64,000 nt of DNA from Musa acuminata AAA Group (taxonomy: Eukaryota > Streptophyta > Magnoliopsida > Zingiberales > Musaceae), in assembly GCF_036884655.1 (NCBI RefSeq), contig NC_088342.1, positions 29,498,501 through 29,562,500 on the forward strand, written 5' to 3'. This document shows positions 46,060 to 59,449 of the stretch, one piece after another (within the stretch, counting starts at the first letter, position 1; each line of letters opens with the position of its first letter). The notes beneath the pieces were generated by a model, which worked only from the letters and a program-made list of their open reading frames with translations, searched no databases and was not told where the DNA came from. Made by a program: the position numbers and the translations under genes.

Positions 46060-47830
46060 TAAGATATGTTTTGTTCGGATCACCACGTGTCAAATTTAAT
46101 TAATTATAATAAAATTATCAAAAAAAAAAAAAATTAATACTAGTCAACTTGAAATCATGTTATGCTAGTCTTGGTGAAGTTTGGTTTGGTTTGATGGAAT
46201 TTAACTTGAGTTATACTTGAGTTACAAATTAGATAGGATTACGAATTAGATAGGATTACAACTTGAAATTTGATTTGGTATAATTTAATGAGTTATACTA
46301 AAGTTACAAATTGGATAGTTACCATCTAAAATTTGAATCATTGCACACCAAATTCTATTAACTATACTAAAATTGATATTAATTAACTTATAATCATGTC
46401 ACACTAATCCTAAAGAAGTTTGGTTTGGTTTGATAAAATTTAACTTGAGATACACTCATTCATAGATCCATAAAAAAAATCACCAAATTAGAAAGTTTAC
46501 CCTAAAATCTCAACATAAGGTAAAAGTGATACTATAAATATTATAATCATATTATGGTTCTTATGGAGAAGTTTAGATAGATTGGAGGATTATTCACCAT
46601 CTTACACTTGAGTTACATTCATGTTACACTCGACCATAGATTCAATCTAAAAAAAATTATTTTAAAAATTACATACTAAAATCACAAAAGAAATGGGAAA
46701 AGTAATATTATACATATTATAATTATGTTATGTACTTATGTATAAGTTTGGACAGTTTAGTAAAAATTTAATAAGTTAGATTATAGATTCTACCCCAAAA
46801 ACACCTATTTCAAACGTTAATTATCTTAAAATCAATAAAAATAAGAAATATAATATTACAGATATTAAAAACATGTTATTATACTTATGAAAAAGTTTAG
46901 ATAGGATTAATCAAAATTCAATGATTTACACTAGAGTTACACTTCCGTTACACTTATACTTGAACATAGATTCTACCTAAAAAAATATTTATTTTAAAAT
47001 TGAAGTATCCTAAAATTAATTAAAAATAAGAAAAGTAATACTAAAAATATTTGAATCATATTATTATACTTATGAAGAAATTTAGATAGGATCAATGAAA
47101 ATTCAATGATTTACAATTGAGTATACTCGAGTTATACTTAACCATAAATTATATCATGAAAAATACCTATTTTGAAGCATCATCCTAAAATCAATAAAAA
47201 AAAAAGTGATACTCCACATATTAGAATCATGTTATTATAGTTATGAAAAAGTTTAGATATCATTAATGAAAATTTAATGATATACATCATATAATTATAC
47301 TAAATTAGAAAAAATGATACTAGATATAGTAGAATAATGTTATGATAGTTATAAAAATATTTGGATAAGATTGATAAAATTTTAATAATTTATAATTGAG
47401 TTACACTCAATTATAGAATTGACACAAAGATCCCCTATTTGAAAAATTAATCACCTAAAATTCATAAAAAAAAAAAAGGTGCTAAAATCTATTTAGAATC
47501 ACATCATGTTAGTTATATAGAAGTTTGGATAGATATAAAGAAAAGTCAAGGATTTACATTTGAGCTATACTTGGGTTTCACTCATGTTATTCTCGTGTTC
47601 CACTGAAATACAGTTTTACCCAAAAAGTCTCATATTTAAAAAATTAATCACCCTAAAATCAAGACAAATTAAGTGATACTAAACATATTAGAACCATGTC
47701 ATTATAGTGCTAGACAAATTTAGATACTAAATATCTTATAATTATGATTTACACTCGAGTTAAACTTGATAATAAATTCAACTCAAAATATCTTATTTTG
47801 AAAATAAAGCATCTTAAATACATATATGAG
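46060..47830. repeat. Degenerate tandem satellite-like array, about 150-185-bp units
   Basis: A recognisable core (tattagaatcatgttattatacttatgaagaagtttagatagga, with many variants) recurs near 46126, 46370, 46530, 46700, 46855, 47036, 47205, 47313, 47487 and 47672. It is followed in most units by a gatttacactcgagttacactcg..catagattcta part and a cctaaaatcaataaaaa part. Spacing is mostly 150-185 bp with one short and one long unit. Copies are strongly diverged, so the array is old. Confidence 0.65.
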
Positions 47831-48051
47831 CGGAAAACATCATAACAATATATAATGAATCATAATAAAAATACATATTCAATTACTATAAAGCAAACAC
47901 ATACGAAATATTCACAACATTAATCATATTACCAACCTGAAGTCACATTGTCAAACAATTTGTACAAGAACATAGACCATCAAATAAGACCACATATTAT
48001 ACCGTAATGTTTCAACATAAACTCAAATTGGGAGGGGGATCAAATCTCTTC

Positions 48052-49490
48052 TTACTTTGCCAATATAGCATTGATAATTCGGAGGCGATACAATAACATG
48101 TCCCTTTGACTAAAGTGCATTTCTTTATCCATCAATAAGTTATTCATGTATTTTATCACGAATATCATGCAATCATTATTACAAAATAAAAAATCAATTA
48201 GTACAATAATCATTATAATTGAGTGATATGAATAACATGATTCACAGATGATCCATCTTATTGAGGACATTTCACTACCTTAGTCTTCCATCTTTTATTT
48301 ACAAATTTCTTTGAAATACCAGGATGGAGATGAAATAAATCTACAAAGAATATTTTCTCAAAATTTTATACCTAAGTGATATGAATAACATGATTCATAG
48401 ATTATTACTACAAAATAGAAAAATCAATTAGTACAATAATTACTATAACTGAGTGATATGAATAACATGATTCACAGATGATCCATCTTATTGAGGACAT
48501 TTCACTACCTTAGTTTTCCATCAAAAAATATATTGAATCAAGCCATCTAGGGTGATATTGCAATTCTTCATCTTAAATGAACGACATGCTCCTTATAATT
48601 GAAAACCAACAAAAATATTAGTCAATTCATTATAAAGTAAAATAATTCTATAATAATATATAAATATACTAGTTTACGTCAAAACCACTCCATAAGAATG
48701 ATGACAAAATTTGTCTAAATTATAAAACGTCACGACAATGAATAGACTCATAAGCATATATAACCTCTTATAATTAAATTCTCGCACATTCTATATAAAG
48801 ACCAAAGAGATTTATATTCATACTAAAACATTTCATCTTTTGAAAATGTCAAACAACTTACACTATAAATAATGAATGATAATTAATCAGTTATAGCAAA
48901 ACTAATTTAGCAATCAAATTATCTGAAAGACTTACGATAAAGTCTTTAGTTTCAAACCCAAATTGATAGCTTTTTCTTCATCGATTCCCATCTTATCATA
49001 AATCTATCAGATGAAAAATATTAGTAAATATAATCAAATTAATTATTAATATAATTAGTTCCATTACCTTTATAAAATTTTCTCTTTTCACCTCCGGTAG
49101 GGCTAAATGATTATTAACCTTGTCTTTAAAGGCCTTTGAAATATGAGCTTTTCGTCGCTTATCTCTAATGACATATTCGTTTAGGTAACTTCCTCTTTCT
49201 AAAGAAATATGAGCTATATTTTAAAGTTTGATATATTTTAAGCCTATACGGACTACCAATAAAGTAATACATGATTGATCCTTTTGGATGTTTGGTGTGG
49301 CGGAATGCACTATGGAAGATAATGGATCATTGTTGAAGATATCGACTTCCTTTAGGCATGGGGTTACAAAATAACTAGGTTTATGATCTTCGAATATCTT
49401 ATATAATCTTTTAATTTTATTTTTATTATTTTTACACTTTGCGCATTCTTGTCCCTCACCAATATATGTATCCTACAAATAAAATAATAT
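48052..49490 (-). pseudogene. Transposon-derived gene relic with Ulp1-like protease C-terminus
   Basis: The minus frame at 48270-48052 ends with NNDCMIFVIKYMNNLLMDKE, FSQRDMLLYRLRIINAIL. The catalytic Cys in DC..FVIKYM and the trailing R..I..IL fit the C48/Ulp1 protease fold found in MULE- and CACTA-type plant transposons. Upstream, 49490-49000 contains exon-like stretches (GEGQECAKCKNNKNKIKRL, ERGSYLNEYVIRDKRRKAHI, FKDKVNNHLALPEVKREN, MGIDEEKAINLGLKLKTLS followed by a GTAAG donor). The His and Asp of the triad were not found and frames are broken. Probably decayed; the element's ends were not located. Confidence 0.45.
48175..48522. repeat. Duplication of about 118 bp at a 225-230-bp offset
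   Basis: 48175-48292 and 48400-48522 share attatta..acaaaata..aaatcaattagtacaataat and continue to cactaccttagt..ttccatc with few differences. The first copy covers the N-terminal part of the Ulp1-like frame. Confidence 0.85.
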
Positions 49491-50703
49491 ATTAAATAAA
49501 GTAACACATTTAATATATATATATATAATAAAAAACTAAATTATTGTACCTCATTATTCTCAACTATTAGTAGATAAGATTAAGTATGAGTCATGAAAAT
49601 ACTTAGATACCTACATACCAAGTGTATACAAAATTATAAAGCACATATTCATATCTCCAAATAAACAAGTATTTATAAATAAATAATTACATTATCATCA
49701 ATTGTTGGCTGCAATCTTAAGTTGACAACATTACAATTACTAACACTCACCTAACTCTATCTTTACAATCGGGGATGATTTGAGATGGTATAAACATATC
49801 CACATGCTCACATAGTCATATCAGCAAAAGTAAGATTCAAAAATAATTTATATAGGGCTTATTGTATATATGTTGAAAAATAAGATTTAATTTACAATTG
49901 ATATCAAAGCACACCCTATGAGATATCCAATAGTCTTTGTGCTACCCTTAACCTTCAACTTCTGTATAGAAGCGTCAATAGTTATAACCTTAACAACAAT
50001 ATAAGAATGAACAACCATCATCCAATTATAGTTTGTCAATGAATCCAAATCATTAACATAAGATAATAACGTACGGGGTGAAGTATAGTTTGTTTGACAA
50101 AACAAAACTTAAACAAAAATGTATAAAATATATAACTAATAAAAGTTGACAATGTCAACCTTCTCATCACTCAAAACTAGCCTACAGATAAGATATTATA
50201 TATTTTGTCTATAAACTATTTCTCAAATATATAACCCGAAATTGTTACTTCAACATCTATCACTTATCTATGGATAAGAACCCCCAAAATCAAAGCAATA
50301 CTATTTAGGCTAAACTCAACTAGAACACCACCAAATGTAAAAGTGCATCCCTTAGTCTAATGTTCCAAAATACTTTACAAAGTAAATTGCTACGTAGGAA
50401 TGTTAGGGATATCTACTATATGATGAAAATATATCCTCTTAAGAACACGTAGATGATATAGCCTAAGGAAAATAGATATTATATGGTCTTGATTCCTAGC
50501 ACTCGATTCACAAAGAAAACACAAAAAATAATCGATGTAACTATGATCATTAATTATAAATTATCAAGAGGATGACATGGTAATTGAGGAAGCACAGAGT
50601 GGTGAATGAGGGGATGGTGAAGGAGGAATGGGTTATTCAAGCATAACTTCACACCTTAAAAAAATAGTTAAATGTATATAACTTAATAATAATTAATATA
50701 AAT
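49491..50703. other. AT-rich stretch, no gene recognised
   Basis: No coding frame or repeat that I can name on either strand. The minus frame at 49887-50105 shows no recognisable motif. Confidence 0.4.
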
Positions 50704-50708
50704 AATTC

Positions 50709-53050
50709 AATGAATGATTGGAATGAGTTGGAGAAGAAGATTTTATCTTTAAATGCCAAAGCTATGAATGTCTTGTTGAATCTCGTATTTTGATGATGAA
50801 ACCACTTGATATGTGTTTATAATTTAAACTGCATTTTGAGTGATGCAGGTCTACTCGATCAGGATTAGACAGTTAATGCAGGAGGAATTAACGTTGCGTT
50901 GGAGGAGATCACGTTAGGATATTGGATGGCAGAAGACTTCGGACATCGGGCATCGGGCCAAGAGCAGAATTACGCCAAGGATATCGGGGTTGCGGAGGTC
51001 AACCGTCGATTGGGCAACAAGCCGCAAGAGAGGACGATGCGCTGAAGAATCGGATGAAGCGCTAACCAATAACGTGCCGAGCAATAGAATGTCAATTCGC
51101 GTTGTAATAATTGTCTAGATCGGAGTAGAGTTTTGGCTTGTGTGTGCAGGATTAACTACGATAACGACGAAGACATAAAGCGAAACAAAGTGTCGGAGTC
51201 AAGCACAAAGGATTTGTTGCGAGTTCGAGAGTTCGACGGAAGTACGAAGGTTCGTCGGGAATGCTGCCGGAACTAGCCGAGAATGAGTAGGGAGCTTGCC
51301 GAAGGGTTTTTCGGAAGCTCGCCAAAAGGTTCGTTGGAAGTTCGCGGAGCACGCCGAGAAAGATCGGAGCTTGCCGAAGAAGCTCGTTGGAACTCGCCAA
51401 GATCAAATCGTAAAGTCTAGGAGCTTGCCTAGAGTCCGCAGAATGGTTTCCGAGAGTTTATCAGAAGACCGTCGGAAGTTCGTCGGAAGCTCGCAGGAAG
51501 AAGTCTTGACTTACGGACTTTGTAATAGCTTAGAAAATGTCTTTAAATTCGTAGTTAGCATGTTAATTAGGGTTAGGATTAGGTGTTAATCCTATAACCC
51601 AAGTAGGGGCCAATTGGGCCCGAGTTCGGACTGGTTTGGGCCAAGTTTGGAGCCCAACCAGTGAGCTGAATTGGCTTAGGCGGTGGCACCGCCCATCACT
51701 CGAGAGCTGGGCGGTGGCACTGCTTGGCTAGGCGGTGGCACCGCCAGTCCACTGTCAGTGTCAGACACTGACAGGCGGTGGCACCGCCAGCATCGGGAAC
51801 CAAAGAGAATTCAAATTTTGGAGCCCAAATTTAAATCCTCTTGAGGCCTATAAATACCCCTCAAATCTCAACTGAGATTACAACTTTTTGAGAAGCAATT
51901 GATTGAGAGAAAGGTCTTAGAAAAGTCATAGCTAGTCTTGTTTTCAATTTTCTAGTGTTCACCTCCTTCTTTCTTGCTGAAAATCTATAAGAGAGTGAAC
52001 CGATTGTAAAAAGTTGTAAGAGGGGTATTTACCCTTCCCCTTCAAGAGATTTGCTAGTGGAAGGTGGGAGCCTCATCGAAGAGGGCCCTCGCAAGTGGAT
52101 GTAGGTCATTTGACCGAACCACTTTAAAATCGGCGTAATCTCTAGTTTGCATTTCATTACTGCTATTTACATTAATGCAAACCTTCTTACTTGCTTTATT
52201 TTCTCATTACCTTTGCTGTACAACTTTGCGAATACGCTTTCAAGTTAAGCACTTCCGAGTTCGATTTTTATCGTACGAAAGATATGTCAAAACCGACGTT
52301 TTAATCCGCTACACTAATTCACCCCCCCCCCCCCTCTTAGTGCCGCTCCGATCCTAACATGTCTTATTTTGCGCCTTAAATAAAACTGAATTCAATCGAG
52401 TTTCTATTTGTGAAACAATTTTTGATATTTGGCATACACTCGAAATCACACACGAAGACACAAGTAGGGTAAAAGATTCTAAAGTTAATCTTTTGATGTA
52501 TGATTTTAAATTATTTTGTATGAAGCCAAGCGAAACTATTGTTGACATGTACACCCGTTTAACGGATGTCGTCAATAATTTAAAAGCTCTTGACAAGTGT
52601 TTTTCAAATTTTAAACTTATTAACAAGATATTTAGATCCCTTCCAAAAAGTTGGGATCCTAAAATCGTGACAATACAAGAGTCAAAGGAGTTGAACCATT
52701 TTCCCATTGAAGAATTGATTGAGTCATTGATGACCTATGAAATGAGTTGTATAGCTCATGAAGAGCTTGAGAACAACCTTCTAAAGAATAGGAAGAATTT
52801 GACACTTAGAACAAATGAAAATCACTCGAGTGAAAGCACAAGTGATGATGACTTTGAACTCTTGATTATAGAACTTAAAAAATTCTTAAAACAAGAATCT
52901 AAGAACAAAAATGAATCTAAAAAGAAGAAGAAAATACTAAGGTGGCTTAGGACGAATCAAGTTCATCCGAAGATGAAGAACAATCCAACAAAGGTGAGAT
53001 GGCAAACTATGTCTTAATGGCTTTTGACGATGAGGTAACCAAAATCCCTT
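50709..53050 (+). pseudogene. Element F gag remnant, split by solo LTR E
   Basis: 50709-50772 and 52365-53050 read as one Gag: LSLNAKAMNVL, then ALNKTEFNRVSICETIFDIW, MKPSETIVDMYTRLTDVV, LRSLPKSWDPKIVTIQESK, then SLMTYEMSCIAHEEL, and in a shifted frame GEMANYVLMAFDDEV. Compared with element C the first zinc knuckle is missing (deleted between the Lys-rich part and the acidic part). Frame breaks are present. Confidence 0.8.
50774..52359 (+). mobile_element. Solo LTR E, 1586 bp, Sirevirus-type, inserted in gag of F
   Basis: TGTTGAATCTCGTATTTTG to CCGATCCTAACA, with a perfect tgtct duplication (50769-50773 and 52360-52364). Related to the LTRs of A and C (same ends, GGCGGTGGCACCGCC-type GC-rich block 51675-51795, TATA box 51849-51856, C tract 52321-52334) but a different subfamily. 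No internal region, so it is a product of LTR-LTR recombination. Confidence 0.9.
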
Positions 53051-55749
53051 TATTTTATTTCGAAATTACATGATGCATTTCATGAGTTATTTTTAAATTA
53101 GTTTAGAAAATTATATATATTTTTTAAAAATTGCATGATGTAATGAAAATGTTAAAAGTCTTTGGGATCATGCTTATCTTTCTAGTGATTTTGAAAAAAA
53201 AAATTTTGAGCATAACAATTACATATTAACTTCTAACACTAAGTACGACGAGTTAGATTCACTTAATAATTTTAATTGAAAATGATCATTTTGTAGATTT
53301 AATGATGCATAATGATTTAAAATCTTATGTTTTGGAATTACGTGTTACACTTTTGATCTTATATCTTTCATGACATGATTCCTTTATATTTATGATTTGT
53401 ATATCTCATGATATGATTGAATCATTGATACAAAGAAGGAAAGTACATTACTACAACAAACAAAATGATTTTGATTAAAAATATGAAATCATGCTTAATG
53501 AAATAATATAATAATAATTTGAAATCATGCTTAATGAGTTTATATTTCAAAATTATGCATGATAATCTTTGTGATGATATATGTTTTGATTTGGTGTAAA
53601 AACTTGAGCATGCTTGTAAGAAATCAAATCACTTAAATTGAAACAAGTAAAAAGAGGAAAGCATTTTTCTTAAATTTTTTTTCTCTATCTTATCAATTAA
53701 AAAAAAGATTAATGAATCTATTAATGTTATTTTATGAATCTCTTGGACAATTAAAGTAATTTTGATTATTTAGATTCGAATGAGTTTTATCTAAATCATG
53801 ATCTTGATAATTGAAGATTTCATATACATGAATTGAAATCTTTTTCTCATATATTTCTTTTTGTCATTTATTAAAGAGAAAAATTATCCAAATGAATCAT
53901 GAATATTCTTTTGATTACAACTTGAAAGCTTTCGATAAATCAAGGTTTTTTATACTTTGTTATCCTATGATTCTTTTTGCTATTCACTAAAAAGGAGACT
54001 TATCCTATTAAACCATGATATGCTACTTGACATCTTGATAATTTATGACTTAAGTTATTATTCCCCTCTTCTTCTTTCTTATTTACAATGACAAAGGGGA
54101 GAAAGGAAATCACTTGCATTTCGAGAGATCGATAAATCTCTTTATTTCATTTTAAATATCTTGAAAATGACTTTGTTGATTTGACAAATTGAATGAGTTA
54201 AAAATAATGATAAATATTTGTATCATATTTGATGATTTTACATTTTGATATTATGCATGATGAGTTGAAGTGATGATATTTTAAAAAATATTTATTTAAC
54301 TGCATGAATCGACAATCTTTTTGTCAAATGAATCATGATTTTTCTTGTGAATTCTTGGAATTATAACATGAGATTTTTTTTTATGAATCAAGATCATTTA
54401 CTATGATTATTCTCTTTGCTATTTGAGTCATCCAAAAGGAATCATAACATTTCTCTTGATTTTTCGATATTCACAACTTAAAATTTGGTTTGGGACTCTC
54501 TTGTATTCATGAAGTGTATATCTCATCACCCAATTAATTTTTCTTGATATTCTTCATGTGATGATATGAAATTATGCATGAAATACTTATGATATTATGT
54601 TGATGCATACAAATGAGAAGTTATGATCATGCATGGTAGGATGTAATGTAATTTGACATTTTGATACCATCATGATTTGAAATATTTATGATTTGGAATG
54701 ATGCATGCAATACTATGATTTTTTTAATAAAATGATGTATCATGAATGCTTGAGTATCATGTATGATATGCCCATAGTGATGATTTATTTTTGGTATCAT
54801 GCATGAAGTAAGGATGATATGCAAGGTTTCAAAATTGTACATGTTTTAATTTGAAACTATAATGATGTATCATAAATGCTTGAGTATCATGTATGATATG
54901 CCCATAGTGATGATTTATTTTTGGTATCATGCATGAAGTAAGGATGATATGTAAGGTTTCGAAATTATATATGTTTTAATTTGAAACTATAATGATGCAC
55001 AAACATATTGAAATAAGATTGATACTTTCCCTTTGTCATGATATGAAATTTTATGTAAAGGGAAAATAATTATAAAATTTTATTCTTCCCTTCTTTTTGA
55101 CAATGATAAAAGGGGAGATAAAATTTGCTAGCTTGCATGTTCTAATATGATGTAACACTTACTAAATTTGTTAGCTTACAAATTGCAAGGAGAAAAACTT
55201 GCTAGGAAGCAAAATTACTAACTTGCACTTCTCAAAAGAGAAGAAAGAACTTGCTATATTAAACGTCACCAAGAATTGCTAGCTTGTAATCTCAAGAGAA
55301 GCAAAAGTACTATCTTACCTATCTCAAGAAGCAAAATTTGCAAACTTGCATAACTCAAAATTGTTGCTAGCTTGTATGTTATAAAACTTACATATCTCAA
55401 AAACTTACTAAATGCACTTCTCCTTTTTGTTGATGACAAAGGGGGAGAAGGTATGATGATAATCATGCATATTATACCTAAAGTGATGATTTGAAATTAT
55501 GTATGATAATTTGGAATCATGTATGCAATTTTGATTTTATATTTTGACAATATATATGATGACTTGGTATTAAGAATTCAATACTTAAACTTATGATAAT
55601 AATGCATGCAATGATGAAATATTCATGATTAAATTTGTTTTGACATGAATTCAATTTGAATTCATGGTTCTATCAATATGACATATTAATAGAGGGAGTT
55701 GAGGTTAACTCCGTCATCAATTGGTTGTCATCATAAAAAAGGGGGAGGT
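53051..55749 (+). other. Element F internal non-coding region
   Basis: AT-rich, without pol. It contains a 130-bp tandem duplication (54731-54860 and 54861-54990), polypurine tracts gacaaagggggagaag (about 55435) and aaaaaagggggagg (55736-55748), and many tgatgat/catgat-rich phrases typical of the 3' region of this family. Confidence 0.6.
54731..54990. repeat. 130-bp tandem duplication in element F
   Basis: The two copies (54731-54860 and 54861-54990) start aatgatgtatcat.aatgcttg and differ at only a handful of bases. Confidence 0.9.
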
Positions 55750-56971
55750 TGTTGAAACTTAGATTTTGATAATGAAATCAATTGATATATTTATGATCTG
55801 GTCTGTGTTTTGAGTGACGTAGGAAGATTCGATCAGGGAGAGACAATAAAAGCATGAAGAATTATATTGGGCCGGAGTGGAACATGTCAGAAGATTGAAC
55901 GTCGAGCCGAAGAATCGGTCGACGTATTGACAGAAGGCTTCGGGCCATGGGTTTGGGCATCGAGCCAAAAAGAGCGAAAATTATGCTAAGGAAATCAGAG
56001 TTACGGAGGTCAACTAGCCGATTGGGCAATAGGCCACATACGTCGAAGAATCGAACAAAGCGTCGATGAACCAATAACATACCAGACAATATTTGATTCA
56101 AGTTTTGTAATAATTATCTAGATTGAAGTAGGTTTTAGGTGTAATTGTGTTGGAATTGGGCTAACTCAATTAGGGGTTAGTTGGGCCCAAATTTGGGCTA
56201 TGTTGGGCTAAGTGAAAGGCCCAAGCAGTGACCCAACAGATGGAACCATCGATGGCATAATCTTCGAGACTATGTCAAGCGGTGGTATTGCCCAGACTCA
56301 GTCTTCGAGATTATTAGGCGATTGTACTACCCAAACACAGTCTCCCAAGCGATGGTACTACCAGACTAGGCGATGGTACCATCCAGTGTCAATGCTATAA
56401 GCGGTGGTATCGCGAGTACCTCGAAAATCAGGGATGAGACACTTTTAGGCTCCAAGTTTGAATCAACTTGAGGCCTATAAATACCCCTCTCATCCCTAGT
56501 TAACAAACTTATGAATTAAGAGCAAAAGGTCATAAAAACACTATTGTAATCTTGTGAGAACTCCTATCAAGCTCTAAGTGTTAGTGTGGTTTAAGAGATG
56601 AGTAGGTGGGGGTGTAAAGGTTCTCTCCTAAACCCATCAAAAGGATAATCAAGTGTAAAATGATAGTTGATCTTTGCCCATTGAAAGAAGATCAGTAGTG
56701 GAAGCCGATGCCCTCAAGTGAAGAGGAATCGGGAGTGGATGTAGGTCATGACGACCGAACCACTAAAAATCAGTGTATATTTCTATTATTGTCATTTACT
56801 TACTTTGTAATTGTTTCACTTCCTCCTTACTTTACTTTTAGTATGCTTACAAAAAGCATTCAATTTCAAGTTATCTTCTGAGATTGATTTTTATCGTATG
56901 AAGAAATTTCAAACCAATATTTTTATCTATTGCACTAATTCACCTCTCTTAGTGCCGACTCGAGCCTAACA
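55750..56971 (+). repeat. Element F 3' LTR
   Basis: 1222 bp, TGTTGAAACTTAGATTTTG to GACTCGAGCCTAACA. It has a TATA box (56476-56483) and the CTTAGTGC..CCTAACA end shared with A, C and E. Diverged from them, so an older subfamily. Confidence 0.85.
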
Positions 56972-59303
56972 GTGGTGGTTAAATCTCAATCGTCCTTAAG
57001 TGAATCTTAAGACTTGAATAAGTTTGACCATGATTAAAGTAAGAAAGTTTAAGCTTTAAATATTATGTACATTGAGGATAATAAACTATCTAGGCATAGA
57101 TGGAATAATAAAAAATTAAATAGAAATATAAATCAAAGATGAGTATTATATTAAAAAATTAAGATACATAAGTGAGATTGAAGGATGAGTTTATACCAAA
57201 TATATCATTTTTGTCAGGCCAAATTAAACTTGATTGAAGTTATTATAACCTTATAGTTATATTAGTAAAAGAAGAAGAAAAATTAAAATAAGGTCCGATG
57301 GGATTCAACCCTAGATCTCAAGGTAACCTCTTAAGCATCTCTATCTTATTTGGCCTTATTCTTTTACCAACCTAATAACTCATAACTCTTTCTCTCATTC
57401 TTTAGTTATTCTTTTAGCTTTTCTTATGGAGGTTAAGAAATCCAAGCTATAAGAAAAGTTGAGATTAAAAAAAAAAAACTCAATTCTTCCGTAGCTATAC
57501 CTAAGATTTTGGTTTTATAGAATATAGGCTGATATTGTCAACTACTTTTGGATAATATAAATTTTAAATTTATATTTAATTTTTAGATGTATTTTTGTAC
57601 AAATCTCTTATAGTTCTAAGACCTCTAGTATAACTTTAATCAAAGATTGGTGCATCGAATTATGAGTGTCCCAATCTAAGATACTCAAAATCTCTTATTC
57701 CATAAGAAAGGGTTCTATTCGAGCTGAATTAACCCCCTTAGGGATATGATTAAAGTATATCCTTATGATATATTTTAAAAGATTCCCTTAAACTTCTATA
57801 AGATTTAGAATTGAATGGATACCACCTCTATGCACTAAGATATGCGATTATAAATTTAGATAGTCCCAACCCAATTTCAACAAAATGGAATAAGTGTTGG
57901 TAGTTGAATTAGGAAGATAGTTTAGCTTTTAAATAATTTTATTTTAAGCTAAAAATTAGTGTGTATTTAGTTTTATATGTCTTTTAGTTTTATAAACTTT
58001 TATGATAAATCAAGTGATTTTTTTTTTACATAATTATGTAATAGTTTGAGTGATACTAACTAGTTTATTTAATTATAGAGCGAATTGTTAAGAAGTTGGT
58101 AGTGAAACTTAGATGAATTTTCAAGTTGAGAATAGTCTATTCCATTAGTTATTTTATTAAATTTTTTCTATGAATTTTTTTATGAATTATTACAAATCAA
58201 TAATTCAAGAGATAAGATTCTTAATTAAAGCATTTCATAACCCTATGCTCCCAATTTGATAGATGTATTACATCATATCATACTTGATCATTAAGTAACA
58301 TAGTCTTTTATTGATATCTTTATTTTTGAGTTAAGTATAAGTTTAATTCATTGTAAAATAATAATAATATAAATTATCATATTTATGATATATTTTGTAA
58401 AGCATATTTCGAATGATGTGATTGTCAACTAAGCTAAATGTGAATGTATATATTTTATAAATAAAAAATAATTATAATAAAAATATCTTGTATATATGCA
58501 TATATGATGACATGTGGTGCGAAAGTATATAAATATGTTACAACGTGCAATGCATGTGTACGCTATGATGTGCAGTGTGGGAATGGATGTATATATTATG
58601 ATGTTAGTTGTAGGAGTATATGCATATATTATGACATACGATGTGAGAGTATACGTATATATTATGATGATATGCGATAAGAGAGTGCACGTATATGTTA
58701 TGCACGTATATGTATATATTTGCTATGTTTTCTATATATACATATAAACATCTTGAATTATTTTGATGTAGAATTTTCTCTTTATTTTACATATGCCATG
58801 TTGTAGGGTTATGTTTGCTAAAGATGTTATGGGACGAGGGGTTTACTATTAAATATCTTCTACCAATAATTTTAAAATATTATATACATGACATGATATA
58901 TGCTCACCTAAATAAAGCTATAAAGGCTTATACTTATTGACCTTATTTTGTTAGTAAAGATACTAGTACCCACCGAAGTAATTGAGCCGGAAAGTGAGCA
59001 CGTGTGAGCTCATGCTAATGCAGATATGGATAATGACTTATAGGTATTTGTATATGTATAAATTTTAGACATATTATGTATATATGTTTTTATTTTAGTT
59101 AGATATTATAATTATATATAGGCATCAAAATTACTAGGGGGAACCCTATCATTTTGTCTAATAAATTAACATGTTTTACTTTTAAGATTATATACACTCT
59201 TATTGATATAGTAAAAACACTAAAAGGAGGCATCAACTTTAGTTATATGCCAACTTTAGTTATGCATCTAGGGTATGGGTGAGATTAGGAGTAGGGTATT
59301 ACA
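56972..59303 (+). repeat. Probable 5' LTR region of a Ty3/gypsy element (left end unknown)
   Basis: The right end is inferred from GGGTATTACA (59303) directly followed by a PBS. The left TG end was not found, so the LTR covers an unknown right-hand portion of this stretch. The sequence is AT-rich without genes. Alternating ATATAT/GTATAT-rich text at 58480-58745 produces the Tyr/Met-rich frame there. Confidence 0.4.
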
Positions 59304-59308
59304 AGTTG

Positions 59309-59322
59309 TGGTATCACAACCT
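59309..59322 (+). promoter_or_regulatory. Probable primer-binding site of the Ty3/gypsy relic
   Basis: TGGTATCACAACCT five bases after the inferred LTR end resembles the TGGTATCAGAGCC initiator-Met primer site with later changes. Confidence 0.5.
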
Positions 59323-59449
59323 AAGTCATGAGTCATATAAACTATTTGTATCTACAAAAGTATAAAACTCAGTTCTCATATAAGTTTTAATAATTGAGTT
59401 AAATTAATTTTTATTATTATATAATGCCTTTATATTTGGCAACTAAGGT

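Larger units (their letters stand above)
50704..56971 (+). mobile_element. Copia element F (Sirevirus-related), 5'-truncated and lacking pol
   Basis: It begins abruptly inside gag (NDWNELEKKILSLNAKAMNVL at 50709-50772); neither 5' LTR nor gag N-terminus is present. After the solo LTR E, gag continues to about 53050. Then comes 2.7 kb of AT-rich non-coding sequence with polypurine tracts and a 3' LTR (55750-56971). No integrase or RT is visible, so F is a deleted or gag-only derivative. No target duplication can be checked because the 5' end is missing. Confidence 0.75.

Noticed and set aside
58514..58747. 77-codon Met/Tyr/Val-rich frame
   Set aside because: Reading of alternating GTATAT/ATGATG simple sequence.
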